From Clostridiales bacterium (GTDB taxonomy: Bacteria > Bacillota > Clostridia > Lachnospirales > Bianqueaceae): DNA of 33,052 nucleotides. The stretch lies in the NCBI GenBank assembly GCA_024689505.1, contig JAILDJ010000292.1:1-33052 (forward strand). Direction: 5' to 3'. Positions within the stretch are counted from its first letter, which is position 1; each line of letters starts with the position of its first letter. Positions 8,547-16,225 of the stretch are shown piece after piece. The notes beneath the pieces were generated by a model. That model was not told where the DNA came from, ran no database searches, and saw only the letters and a list, made by a program, of their open reading frames with translations. Made by a program: the position numbers and the translations under genes.

Positions 8547-9398
8547 ACGCGAATATCGAATAGTTGTGCGGCATGTCTGTATGACAAACAAAAGAACATA
8601 AGTCAGGATCCGGCTTATCTTGCGCAGATCAGGGACATTTTGGAGCATCGGAAGGAAACGGACACCAGCCCTTATATGGTATATTTGTTCAACCAGGTAC
8701 ATGAGAAGTTTTTCGGCTGCGGCGCGGATTATACAGACATCAAGAAACAGTACAACGATCTGGTCCTGGGCATGGAAGACATATTGCAGGAAGAGATCGA
8801 ACAGGCGGAGGATCCGCTTGCAAAAGCACTCGTCATGGCCAGACTCGGCAATTATATCGATTTCGGCGCGATGAACCATGTGGATCGGGATGAGTTTCTG
8901 TCCCTGTTTGCGGATACAGAGATGCGGGAGGACGATCGGCGGACGTATCAGTCATTTCTTAAGGCCTGTGCCGCAGGCAAGAGCTTCCTGTTGCTATGTG
9001 ACAACTGTGGGGAGATCGTGCTGGATAAGCTGATGGTGATGCAGGTCAAAAAGCGATTCCCGCATTTGAGGATCAAAGCCCTGGTACGTGGAAAAAACGT
9101 GCTAAACGATGCAACACCTGAAGACGCGGCCTATGCAGGCCTGACAGACGTCGCAGAGATCCTGTCGAATGGAGAAGCCATCGCGGGCACCATCTATGAT
9201 ATGATGCCTGCAGATGCCCGGAAAGCCCTGGATGAATCAGATGTGATCCTGTCCAAGGGGCAGGGCAACTACGAGTCTTTGTCCGGACAGGGATATCATG
9301 TGTTTTATGAGTTTTTGTGTAAATGCGATCTTTTCACCAGTCGGTTCGGAGTACCACGGCTGACCGGGATGTTTGTTGAGGAAACTGTTGGAAAGTGA
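8547..9398 (+). CDS. DUF89/ARMT1-like metal-dependent phosphatase family protein with non-AUG start
   Basis: DUF89 proteins are metal-dependent phosphatases proposed to act on damaged sugar phosphates and related metabolites. The core motifs CDNCGEIVLDKL and SKGQGNYE are present. The family N-terminal Cys pair appears only if the frame is read upstream of the first canonical start (TTG 8640): from 8547 the residues are (M)RISNSCAACLYDKQ. The frame is open from the TGA at 8538 and has no ATG, GTG or TTG before 8640. AAAGGAG (8530-8536) lies 10 bases before ACG 8547, which I take as the start (283 aa); ATA at 8553 is an alternative. Starting at TTG 8640 would remove the Cys pair and has no ribosome site. 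Confidence 0.75.
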   Translation, partial: TRISNSCAACLYDKQKNISQDPAYLAQIRDILEHRKETDTSPYMVYLFNQVHEKFFGCGADYTDIKKQYNDLVLGMEDILQEEIEQAEDPLAKALVMARLGNYIDFGAMNHVDRDEFLSLFADTEMREDDRRTYQSFLKACAAGKSFLLLCDNCGEIVLDKLMVMQVKKRFPHLRIKALVRGKNVLNDATPEDAAYAGLTDVAEILSNGEAIAGTIYDMMPADARKALDESDVILSKGQGNYESLSGQGYHVFYEFLCKCDLFTSRFGVPRLTGMFVEETVGK

Positions 9399-9405
9399 GG
9401 TTCAT

Positions 9406-9738
9406 ATGGATATGAATGATCTGCGCATGCGCGCATCAGAAGTTGCAAATCAATGGCACATCTTTTCTTGGCTTCATTTTCGCTGCCAAGCGGTATCTGA
9501 CGGCGGGATCGATACCAGTGAAGATAAAGAGTATCACAGGTTCAGCATCCGGCCCGAAGACGTACTGTTCAACGGAAATAGTGAGGCTGTCGGCATCAGA
9601 TTCGGTGAGTTCACGTTTTATTTTGATGACCCTAAGACGCGCAAGTTTTCAGTTGTCGAAAAAGACGAGTATGTCGGTGGCTGGGGCGACGTTACGGAGA
9701 CCCGGTATTACAGGTTGGAAAAAGGTCCGCGGGATTGA
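9406..9738 (+). CDS. Hypothetical protein, 110 aa
   Basis: I do not recognise this protein. It is soluble, with no signal peptide or membrane span, one Cys, and an aromatic-rich beta-type C-terminal half (GIRFGEFTFYFDD, GGWGDVTETRYYRLEKG). The ATG at 9406 has GTGAGG 5 bases upstream and lies 7 bases after the DUF89 stop, so the two form a short operon ended by the hairpin at 9754-9786. The ATG at 9412 is an alternative start. Confidence 0.7.
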   Translation: MDMNDLRMRASEVANQWHIFSWLHFRCQAVSDGGIDTSEDKEYHRFSIRPEDVLFNGNSEAVGIRFGEFTFYFDDPKTRKFSVVEKDEYVGGWGDVTETRYYRLEKGPRD

Positions 9739-9749
9739 ATACGGATACA

Positions 9750-9790
9750 AGGAAAGACCCTTCAGGCAGGAAGCCCGAAGGGTCTTACTC
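9750..9790. terminator. Bidirectional terminator between convergent genes
   Basis: AAGACCCTTC (9754-9763) pairs with GAAGGGTCTT (9777-9786). The hairpin abuts the stop codon of the minus-strand SDR gene and lies 16 bases after the plus-strand stop. Confidence 0.8.
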
Positions 9791-10579
9791 TTCCAGGATC
9801 TTTTTGATCAGCGACAGTTTCAGCCTGGTCGGCAGCAGCTGATACAGCAGCAATAGTGGATTCCGATTGATATTGTATGTCAGACGCGGCTTCGGTGCTT
9901 CCAAGGCCTGTAGGATGATTTTAGAGACCTTTTCCGGAGAGACATGCCGCGATTCGACCATGTGGACGATCTTTTTGAATCGTGCGGCGCCAAAGGAGTA
10001 GAGCCGTGTCGTATCACAGAACTTGTCCAGTTTCTCAGTGGAATCCGACAGCATCGCAGTCTTGACAGCGCCGGGACGTACTGTGATGACATGGAGTCCG
10101 AGCAGCTGCAGTTCCATGCGCAGGGCTGAAGCATACCGGTCTACAGCGGCCTTTGTGATCGCGTATACGCTTGTGAAGGGAAGGGGATGGAGCGGCGCCA
10201 GTTCGCTGGAAATGATGACGATGCGTGCCCCGGCGGAGAGCAGCGGCAGAAACATTTTATTGATGCGGAACATGCCGAACAGGTTGACATCGAAATCATG
10301 CAGGAAATTGTCTTCCGGCATTTCTACAAGTGAATCCAGGTCGTAGAAACCGGCCGCATGGATGATCCCGTTCAGGTAACGGGTCTCCGCACGGACGATA
10401 TCAAAAGTTTCCTGAAGATCATCGCTTCGGGTGATATCCGCGCAAATGAAATGCCAGCCAAGGACCTGTGAAGGTTCGACCCGGTCGATGCCCCAGACGG
10501 AATGCCCCTCTCGGACCAGTCTGCGGATGATGGCGGAACCCATGCCGCCGCTGGCCCCGGTAACAAGATAATTTGCCAA
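9785..10579 (-). CDS. Short-chain dehydrogenase/reductase (SDR)
   Basis: This 264-aa classical SDR has the cofactor loop TGASGGMG (7-14), the HAAG turn (74-77), the catalytic Ser in IISSE (about 124-125) and the YAITK pair Y139/K143, followed by VRPGAVKTAM. D32 at the end of the second strand (GIDR) suggests NAD(H) preference. The C-terminal region (NPLLLLYQLLPTRLKLSLIKKIL) is hydrophobic and could associate with the membrane, as in some lipid- or steroid-active SDRs; the substrate is unknown. The start is TTG, with AGAGGA 9 bases upstream and no in-frame ATG nearby. It is a single-gene unit with its own promoter and terminator. Confidence 0.92.
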   Translation of the reverse strand: MANYLVTGASGGMGSAIIRRLVREGHSVWGIDRVEPSQVLGWHFICADITRSDDLQETFDIVRAETRYLNGIIHAAGFYDLDSLVEMPEDNFLHDFDVNLFGMFRINKMFLPLLSAGARIVIISSELAPLHPLPFTSVYAITKAAVDRYASALRMELQLLGLHVITVRPGAVKTAMLSDSTEKLDKFCDTTRLYSFGAARFKKIVHMVESRHVSPEKVSKIILQALEAPKPRLTYNINRNPLLLLYQLLPTRLKLSLIKKILEE

Positions 10580-10617
10580 AATATAGGATCCTCTTTCTAG
10601 TTTTGTTGATATGTGAC

Positions 10618-10646
10618 ACTATATCATGCTATGGAACGGAATGCAA
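10618..10646 (-). promoter_or_regulatory. Sigma-A promoter of the SDR gene
   Basis: On the minus strand TTGCAT (10641-10646) and TATAGT (10618-10623) are 17 bases apart, 39 bases upstream of the TTG start. Confidence 0.6.
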
Positions 10647-10695
10647 TCCTCAACATGATATCGCAAGCGACGATGACAGATGTGGAAGAGACTTG

Positions 10696-10724
10696 TTGAA
10701 TCGTTATGCTCCTGGGTATATAAT
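10696..10724 (+). promoter_or_regulatory. Sigma-A promoter of the DUF4349 gene
   Basis: TTGAAT (10696-10701) and a perfect TATAAT (10719-10724) are 17 bases apart. The leader to the ATG at 10822 is about 90 bases and ends in a strong GGGGAGGG site. Confidence 0.7.
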
Positions 10725-10821
10725 GACTATAAAATGAAAAAAGTGTATCAACCTATGCAACGGATCGCATGCTTTTGCGTCCTTATGAGCAGAGAACCAA
10801 TTCGATGGGGAGGGAAATACA

Positions 10822-11865
10822 ATGAAAAAGAGATTCAACTGGACGATCGTGTCATTGGTAGTGAATGTGGTCCTGATCGTGGTCCTGGTCGTGGCGGTCA
10901 TCGGAAGCAGAGCGGACGGCTACAGCAAATCCGCGGACCGCAGGGAATATGGCTACGATGAATCTGCTGCCGCTTGGAATGGGGGCTATGCGGAGGAACC
11001 GGCCATGGCGGAGGAAGCAGAGTATGAGGAAGATGCCGACATGAACGGCTATTCCAAGTCCACAGCGACGGCTGATCATGAGGATGACACAGTAAACGTC
11101 GATGAGGAAGCTATCAAAAAAGGAGAAAAACTGGTCTACAGCGCAAATATCTCCCTGGAAACAAGAGAATATAAGGCACACAAGGCCCAGATCTTCGAAG
11201 TGATCAAGGCGAATGGCGTCGTAGTGGAGAGTATGTCTGAAAATATGTATGACACTACGACACATGGCTCCTTCACCCTGCGTGTTCCGTACGATAAGTA
11301 TGAAACGGTGTACAACGCGCTTTGTTCTTCAGATGCCGGCTGGGCGGTGCGGTCCGCGTCTTCCCAGGTCACCAACATGACCAAACAGTATTCTAAATTG
11401 ACAGCGCAGATCGAGGCCTATGAGCAGGAACGTGAAACCCTGATGGAGCTCCTGAAGAGCGCAGAGAACGTATCCGAAACACTGGAGATCCAGGACCGGC
11501 TGGCATGGCTCAATTCTGATCTGCAGTATTACTACAATCAGCGGGAAGACATCGATTCTGACGTTCTGATGTCGACCATCTATTTGGAAGTGCAGGAGAT
11601 CAAGGTCTATAGACCTTCTCAGAATGAGCCGTATACCTTTGGTGAACGCATCCGTATGGCGTTCCGGGATGGACTTGATGCCTTTGAAGAATTCTGTCAG
11701 GACGTGGCGCTGTTCTTCGTGGAGGAATGGCTGTTCCTGGGCCTGCTCGGTATTCTGATCGTGGTGATCGTGATCATCGTAAAGAAGAACCGAAAGCATA
11801 GCATGAAAAAAGCCGCTGTGGAAGCGGCAGAGGCCCAAGCCGAGGAAGAGAGCAAACAAGACTGA
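10822..11865 (+). CDS. DUF4349 membrane-anchored protein
   Basis: The 347-aa protein has an N-terminal membrane span (about 9-28), an acidic Tyr/Glu-rich linker (about 30-95), a DUF4349 domain (about 96-265) and a second span near residues 298-320, ending in a short Lys/Glu-rich cytosolic tail. The domain is recognisable from KLVYSANISLETREY, the long amphipathic helix region (SKLTAQIEAYEQERETLMELL) and LSTIYLEVQEI-like strands. DUF4349 proteins are extracytoplasmic with a coiled-coil; their role is unestablished. The ATG has GGGGAGGG 7 bases upstream. It appears monocistronic. Confidence 0.9.
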   Translation: MKKRFNWTIVSLVVNVVLIVVLVVAVIGSRADGYSKSADRREYGYDESAAAWNGGYAEEPAMAEEAEYEEDADMNGYSKSTATADHEDDTVNVDEEAIKKGEKLVYSANISLETREYKAHKAQIFEVIKANGVVVESMSENMYDTTTHGSFTLRVPYDKYETVYNALCSSDAGWAVRSASSQVTNMTKQYSKLTAQIEAYEQERETLMELLKSAENVSETLEIQDRLAWLNSDLQYYYNQREDIDSDVLMSTIYLEVQEIKVYRPSQNEPYTFGERIRMAFRDGLDAFEEFCQDVALFFVEEWLFLGLLGILIVVIVIIVKKNRKHSMKKAAVEAAEAQAEEESKQD

Positions 11866-11881
11866 TCGTCTTTTGTACATG

Positions 11882-11914
11882 AAAAAACAAGCGCCATGCA
11901 ACAGCATGGCGTTT
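11882..11914. terminator. Bidirectional terminator
   Basis: CGCCATGC (11892-11899) and GCATGGCG (11904-11911) form a tight hairpin with an AACA loop. The A-run before it (11882-11887) gives a strong U-tract for the minus-strand peptide gene; the plus-strand T-tract is weaker. Confidence 0.8.
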
Positions 11915-11920
11915 GATCGT

Positions 11921-12247
11921 TTACAGTGCATCCCATTCCTTATCTATCAGTTCGTACAGCTTTGAAACGAGAGGGCTTTTTAATTCGGAAGGTCTGTCTG
12001 CCAGTGGGGCTGCAAGCTGAGAGCGGAAGATATTGATCAGAACCGGAAAAATGTCTTCTGCCAGACCGGTAAAGATGTTGGTAGTAGAAGTATTGACAAG
12101 CTGCTGAACAGCTTCAGGCCGGGCCAATCCTGATTTCTTGAGTTTTGCAAGTTCCAGCTTCGCATCATCAGCAAGGCCGAGCGGCAATCCACCGGCAACC
12201 TGTTCCAGTTCTTCCAGTTGTAAGGACTTCATTTCTTCATTCGCCAT
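11921..12247 (-). CDS. Orphan secreted-peptide precursor with double-glycine leader
   Basis: The first 20 residues (MANEEMKSLQLEELEQVAGG) match the leader cleaved by C39-peptidase ABC exporters: L at -12, E at -8, L at -7, V at -4 and Gly-Gly at -2/-1. The remaining 88 residues have no Cys, one Trp near the C-terminus and roughly balanced charge (about -2), with predicted amphipathic helices. The missing Cys argues against a lanthipeptide or pediocin-like bacteriocin; an unmodified bacteriocin or signalling peptide is possible. AAAGGAG lies 8 bases before the ATG, and it has its own promoter and terminator. No transporter, modifying enzyme or immunity gene is in the window. Leader recognition is strong; function is unknown. 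Confidence 0.82.
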   Translation of the reverse strand: MANEEMKSLQLEELEQVAGGLPLGLADDAKLELAKLKKSGLARPEAVQQLVNTSTTNIFTGLAEDIFPVLINIFRSQLAAPLADRPSELKSPLVSKLYELIDKEWDAL

Positions 12248-12354
12248 GATCGTTTCTCCTTTGCAGTTTGATTTGCTCCGTTATGACCGTGCGCTCAGGA
12301 GCCTCGCACTATATATACAGGGCAGAGCAGAACCAGGAGACATAACTATAAAAA

Positions 12355-12382
12355 ATTGTATACAAAAGATTCTGCCTGTCAA
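12355..12382 (-). promoter_or_regulatory. Sigma-A promoter of the GG-leader peptide gene
   Basis: On the minus strand a perfect TTGACA (12377-12382) and TACAAT (12355-12360) are 16 bases apart. The leader to the ATG is about 100 bases and contains a small GTGCG/CGCAC hairpin. Confidence 0.65.
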
Positions 12383-12397
12383 TGGGAATCTCCAGCC

Positions 12398-12426
12398 TTG
12401 ATTAAATCTCCTGAATATGGTACAAC
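12398..12426 (+). promoter_or_regulatory. Probable promoter of the alcohol dehydrogenase gene
   Basis: TTGATT (12398-12403) and TACAAC (12421-12426) are 17 bases apart, ending 28 bases before the ATG at 12455. The match is moderate. Confidence 0.5.
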
Positions 12427-12454
12427 AGAAGCAGTTGCGACCTAGGTATGGAAA

Positions 12455-13474
12455 ATGAAAGCAGTACACAACATGAAACAAGCATTCCTGAAAGCACCAT
12501 TTTTGGTTGAGATCCGCGATGTGGAGGTGAAAGCCCCCAGTGCGGATGAAGTCGTTCTGGATATCAAAGTCTGCGGGGTCTGTGGCTCTGACGTGAACGC
12601 AGCCCAGTCCTCAACTGTGTATCACTCCTTTGGCCATGAACTGGCCGGTATCGTAGAAGCAGTCGGCGCCAATGTGACCAACGTTCGTGTGGGTGACCGT
12701 GTCGCCATGGAGTCCTCCTCGTTTTGTGGGGATTGCCCGGCCTGCCGCAATGGCCATGTGGAACTCTGCGATCATAAATATGTGCCGCCCTATGAAGGTT
12801 TTGCGGAAAAGATCGTCGTCAGCGCTAGAGCCCTGGTGCCCATCCGCTCGCTGAGCTTTGAAGAAGGTGCCATCATCGAGCCCTTCGGTGTCGCAATGGA
12901 CTTGGTGGAGGTTGCAGATATCCAGCTAGGGGATGAGGTGGTCGTATACGGTGCTGGGCCTATTGCCCTGTTAGCAATCCGGCTTGCCCGGCTGAAAGGT
13001 GCGGGACGCATCACGGTCCTGGCCCATGCCCATTCCAAGAAACGCATCGAACTGGCCTATTTCTACGGTGCGGATGAAGTGCTGTTCACAGATCAGGTCT
13101 CCGTGCCGGAAGCTTTGAAGGGCAGGAACATACAGCGGGTCCTTGTGACCACGCCGCCGTCTACCGTGCCGGAAGCGGTCTCCATCGCATCCTTTGGCGG
13201 GGTGCTTTCCGTGATCGGCATCGCAAAGACACCGGAGGAGAGCAAATGCATGCTGGACATCAACTATATGCACTTCCATCGGCTGCAGCTGCGCTTCTCT
13301 CACGCCACGCCAGCGCTGTTCTTCCCCCTGTGTATCGATCTGATCGAGCGGGGGTTGGTCGACGTCAAACCGTTGATCACCCATAGATTCGCACTGGAAG
13401 ACATGCAGGAAGCCATGTCGGCGGTGCGGAATGATAAACAGTCAGTCGGCAAGGTATTGATGATCAGAGAATGA
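12455..13474 (+). CDS. Zinc-dependent medium-chain alcohol/polyol dehydrogenase
   Basis: The 339-aa protein is an MDR-family dehydrogenase of the sorbitol/threonine dehydrogenase type. The catalytic zinc site is C43 in CGVCGSD with the GHE motif (H61, E62). The structural zinc lobe is complete: C91, C94, C97 and C105. The dinucleotide-binding fold shows VVVYGAGPIALLAIRLA, with Ala replacing the third Gly of GxGxxG. The substrate is probably a polyol or secondary alcohol but cannot be fixed. ATG 12455 has a weak AGG upstream; ATG 12473 is an alternative without a better site. It ends 6 bases from the convergent amylase stop with no hairpin between them. Confidence 0.92.
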   Translation: MKAVHNMKQAFLKAPFLVEIRDVEVKAPSADEVVLDIKVCGVCGSDVNAAQSSTVYHSFGHELAGIVEAVGANVTNVRVGDRVAMESSSFCGDCPACRNGHVELCDHKYVPPYEGFAEKIVVSARALVPIRSLSFEEGAIIEPFGVAMDLVEVADIQLGDEVVVYGAGPIALLAIRLARLKGAGRITVLAHAHSKKRIELAYFYGADEVLFTDQVSVPEALKGRNIQRVLVTTPPSTVPEAVSIASFGGVLSVIGIAKTPEESKCMLDINYMHFHRLQLRFSHATPALFFPLCIDLIERGLVDVKPLITHRFALEDMQEAMSAVRNDKQSVGKVLMIRE

Positions 13475-13480
13475 CGCGGA

Positions 13481-14953
13481 TCATTCGTTGACAGTCAGGT
13501 CTTCCATCGCATAGCGGCGGACCCAGACGGAAACGGTCTTTTCCTCCACGGAGAAGTCGCCGAACCCTTCCTCGTTGATCACGACCGGATCAGGGCAACG
13601 ACCTGTTGCGTCATAAAAGGATTCTCCTGCAAAGGCGGTACCGATCTTCATATGGATCGTGCCGCCTTCTTTGTTGCTCAAAACAACGGCGATACCGGAG
13701 TTGGGATGTGCTTCATCACCTTGGCGCACCCATCCGATCAAGTGCTCGTTCTCGAAATAGTCCTCCTGCGCACCATAGGCATAGGCATGCCGTATCTTGA
13801 TGAATTTGCCCAGGTTGGGGACCAAGGGACGGTCGTGAGAAGGGTTCCCGTAATAATCTGCATAGAAAACACAAGGCTGGCCTTCCTGACGCAGCAGGAT
13901 CAAGGTGTAGGCCAGTGGTTTGAACCAATCCTGGACGAAGGACTGCAGGCTCTGACCCAGCTGTGTATCATGATTGTCCACAAAGGTGACGGCATTTTCC
14001 GGACGCTCCGAAACCAGTGTATTTGTTAAGATCCCGCGCAGATCATACTCCTCACCGGCCTCTGCCGCGTGGAAGAAGTTGAAATGCAAGGAAACGTCGA
14101 ACAAGGACATCTCATTGTCCACAGAATCCAGATAGTACAAGAGGCGCCCAAGGTCACCGCTCCAATACTCGCCGACGGCGGGATAGGATCCGCTCATTTC
14201 CCTGCGTACTTCAGAGAGGAGTTTGCGATAGAACGGGAAGCTGATGTGTTTGACCGCATCCAGACGCAGCCCATCCACGCCGGTTTCCCGCAGATACCAT
14301 TCGAGCCACTTTTTCAGCTCTTCAGCCACGACCGGCGCGTCGGTATCCACGTTCATGCCCATCAAGTAATCGAAATTACCAAATTCCTGGTCGGTATCAG
14401 GATCCCAATTCTTGCCGGTGAATCGGTAGATCTTGCCTTTTTCCTGGGAAGATTCGTCCCAGTCGGTCCCTGTAAAGTGCGTGTGATCCCAGACGAAAGG
14501 ACTATATTTGCCGTTTCTGCCAGGAAAAGTGAATCTGGACCACACTTCGACCGTCTGTTCCTCACCGATCTCCTGATTGCGGTCCTCTGGAGAGACGGGG
14601 ACTGCGGTCACTTCTTCCAATGCGTCACCGCCCATGCGGTGATTGAGTACGATGTCCGCATACACACAGATATCTTCTTGATGAAATGCCTGAATGGCTT
14701 CGATATATTCTTCTTTTGTCCCGTATTTGGTCCGGAGGGATCCTTTCTGATCGAATTCGCCCAGGTCGTACAGATCATAGACGCCATATCCGACGTCGTC
14801 GGAGGAGGTGCCTTTATACGCAGGGGGCAGCCACACGTCGGTGATGCCGAGCGCTTTCAGATTAGGTGCCTTGGCTGCGCATCGCTTCCACCAAAGACCG
14901 TCATTCGGGAGATACCATTCAAAATATTGCATCATGGTCTTATTGTCTGCCAT
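13481..14953 (-). CDS. Cytoplasmic alpha-amylase, GH13 (subfamily 5-like)
   Basis: This 490-aa retaining amylase has no signal peptide, so it probably breaks down imported maltodextrins or stored glycogen. The N-terminus (MMQYFEWYLPNDGLWWKR) is typical of the GH13_5 group. Catalytic residues are D232 in GLRLDAVKH (nucleophile), E262 in VGEYWS (acid/base) and D329 in FVDNHDTQ (stabiliser); the VLNHR region I is at 102-106. The ATG at 14953 has AGAGGAA 7 bases upstream; the frame extends further upstream only across its own promoter and a terminator. A perfect inverted repeat lies at its transcript start. Confidence 0.95.
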   Translation of the reverse strand: MADNKTMMQYFEWYLPNDGLWWKRCAAKAPNLKALGITDVWLPPAYKGTSSDDVGYGVYDLYDLGEFDQKGSLRTKYGTKEEYIEAIQAFHQEDICVYADIVLNHRMGGDALEEVTAVPVSPEDRNQEIGEEQTVEVWSRFTFPGRNGKYSPFVWDHTHFTGTDWDESSQEKGKIYRFTGKNWDPDTDQEFGNFDYLMGMNVDTDAPVVAEELKKWLEWYLRETGVDGLRLDAVKHISFPFYRKLLSEVRREMSGSYPAVGEYWSGDLGRLLYYLDSVDNEMSLFDVSLHFNFFHAAEAGEEYDLRGILTNTLVSERPENAVTFVDNHDTQLGQSLQSFVQDWFKPLAYTLILLRQEGQPCVFYADYYGNPSHDRPLVPNLGKFIKIRHAYAYGAQEDYFENEHLIGWVRQGDEAHPNSGIAVVLSNKEGGTIHMKIGTAFAGESFYDATGRCPDPVVINEEGFGDFSVEEKTVSVWVRRYAMEDLTVNE

Positions 14954-14982
14954 GGATATTCCTCTTTTTCTTTGAGATTTCA

Positions 14983-15000
14983 GGGCTCGTTTTCGAGCCC
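14983..15000 (-). promoter_or_regulatory. Stem-loop/possible operator at the amylase transcript start
   Basis: GGGCTCG and CGAGCCC (7 bp) flank a 4-base loop and begin within about 2-3 bases of the predicted transcription start (near 15002). It could be a repressor operator or an RNA-stabilising 5' hairpin. There is no U-tract after it, so it is not a terminator. Confidence 0.55.
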
Positions 15001-15008
15001 GGTGGTGC

Positions 15009-15037
15009 ATTTTACCCTCAAAATGCGATTTTGTCAA
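15009..15037 (-). promoter_or_regulatory. Sigma-A promoter of the amylase gene
   Basis: On the minus strand TTGACA (15032-15037) and TAAAAT (15009-15014) are exactly 17 bases apart. Confidence 0.8.
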
Positions 15038-15068
15038 CTTTTCGGCCGTTTCAGGGTCGTAATCCAAA

Positions 15069-15102
15069 TGAAAAAGAGCATCCCGAATGCAGGGATGCTC
15101 TT
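15069..15102 (-). terminator. Terminator of thiT
   Basis: AAGAGCATCCC and GGGATGCTCTT (11 bp, 7-base loop) are followed by TTTTTC on the minus strand, 14 bases after the thiT stop. Confidence 0.85.
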
Positions 15103-15116
15103 GCCGGTTTTTATAT

Positions 15117-15932
15117 TTATTCTGCCTTCTTTTTCCGTGCCGCGAGGAGGAAAAGGATGGCAGCAGCCGCGACGGCGACAGCACTGATGATACCGATGAC
15201 GGTCCAGTTGACCGCAGTCAATCCAGTGATATCGAAATCACCGCTCTCTGCATTCTGCAGTTTGGAGAAGACAAGAACAGTATCAGCAGTAAGACCCGCG
15301 GCGAGGACCAGGCCGGCTAGCCATTGGAAGATGGACAGCACAGAACCCTTGCTGCCCCGGTACGGACGGACACGGTCTCTGCGGAAATCCAGGATCGAAC
15401 CGAGATAGTAGCCTACGATCATGGTGACGATGGTCTCCGGGATCATATAGGTGGCGTTATAACCGAAGGAATAAATCAGTGCCGCGTTGGTCGGGATGGA
15501 CAGGCCGGCCCAGACCGTAGCGCCGGAGATCACGTGGCAGATATAGCGAAGCACGCAGACCAAAAGCGCACCCCACAGGATCCCCAATGGCTGGCTGTTG
15601 TTCTTTCTGAAGAGACCGCCGAAACCGAGCATGGCGAAAGCAAGGATATAGTCCAGCATAATGACGGCGACGACCGACTGCCAGGTGGATACCCAGGAGA
15701 GGGTGTTCAGCCCGAGCAGCTGCTGGATGATGCCATAGACGAATCCGGTCAAAAGACCCCAGCGGATCCCATGACGGTAGGAAATGATGATGATCGGCAG
15801 CATGGAAGCGATGGTCACGGAACCGCCATAGGGAAGATCGATCAGCTTGAGAAAGCTGAGGACCGTAGCGATCGCCAGCATAACGGCTGATTCGACCAGC
15901 ATCTTGACCCGGGAGACATTGTTGTTTTCCAT
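15117..15932 (-). CDS. thiT: ThiT thiamine transporter S-component (ECF type) with C-terminal extension
   Basis: ThiT is the substrate-binding membrane subunit of an ECF thiamine importer and works with the shared EcfAA'T module, which is not in this window. The first about 190 residues cover the six-helix ThiT core, with LPYGGSVTIASMLPI, GLLTGFVYGIIQ and GYNATYMIPE stretches typical of the family. The protein has 271 residues against about 190 in characterised ThiT; the extra C-terminal part adds about two predicted membrane spans and an Arg/Lys-rich tail. The ATG at 15932 has AGGAGGT 8 bases upstream. The TPP riboswitch directly upstream confirms the thiamine link. Confidence 0.93.
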   Translation of the reverse strand: MENNNVSRVKMLVESAVMLAIATVLSFLKLIDLPYGGSVTIASMLPIIIISYRHGIRWGLLTGFVYGIIQQLLGLNTLSWVSTWQSVVAVIMLDYILAFAMLGFGGLFRKNNSQPLGILWGALLVCVLRYICHVISGATVWAGLSIPTNAALIYSFGYNATYMIPETIVTMIVGYYLGSILDFRRDRVRPYRGSKGSVLSIFQWLAGLVLAAGLTADTVLVFSKLQNAESGDFDITGLTAVNWTVIGIISAVAVAAAAILFLLAARKKKAE

Positions 15933-15979
15933 AGTGAAAGACCTCCTATGATCGCGGGACTGTATGTTCAAGTCCTGCA

Positions 15980-16016
15980 AAAAATAGAAAAACCGCATGT
16001 TTGATCGACATGCGGT
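15980..16016 (-). terminator. Riboswitch-controlled terminator before thiT
   Basis: ACCGCATGT and ACATGCGGT (9 bp) are followed by a U-rich tract on the minus strand. It lies between the TPP aptamer and the thiT ribosome site, so it is the likely expression platform: TPP bound, transcription stops. Confidence 0.85.
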
Positions 16017-16029
16017 ACCTTACAAGTTA

Positions 16030-16116
16030 AGAAGACTTCCTACGCCAGTATTATCCGTATCAGGTATAAGGGTTTGGATCCGAAGACCCATCTCAGCCAC
16101 GCAGCACCCCTGTCGA
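16030..16116 (-). promoter_or_regulatory. TPP (THI-box) riboswitch
   Basis: On the minus strand the conserved blocks occur in order: GGGGTGC, GGCTGAGAT, ACCCTTATACCTGAT and GGATAATACTGGCGTAGGAA. These are the pyrimidine- and pyrophosphate-sensing helices of the TPP aptamer. It sits between the promoter at 16147-16174 and a terminator hairpin ahead of thiT. Confidence 0.97.
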
Positions 16117-16146
16117 TTCTTATGATATTCAGTTTTCCAAGTCAGT

Positions 16147-16174
16147 ATTATATCGCATCGCAGACGTTTGTCAA
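16147..16174 (-). promoter_or_regulatory. Sigma-A promoter of the thiT transcript
   Basis: On the minus strand TTGACA (16169-16174) and TATAAT (16147-16152), both perfect, are 16 bases apart. It lies back to back with the rnpB promoter. Confidence 0.85.
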
Positions 16175-16189
16175 GTATAAAGTTGCTCC

Positions 16190-16218
16190 TTGTATTTTAT
16201 GCGCGGTTGTGGTATCCT
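16190..16218 (+). promoter_or_regulatory. Promoter of rnpB
   Basis: TTGTAT (16190-16195) and TATCCT (16213-16218) are 17 bases apart and predict a start near 16225, matching the first base of the P1 helix of RNase P RNA. TATACT at 16218 would start too far inside. Confidence 0.55.
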
Positions 16219-16225
16219 ATACTGC

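Noticed and set aside
14069-15187. 372-codon plus-strand open frame
   Set aside because: It is antisense to the amylase and runs through its promoter and the thiT terminator.
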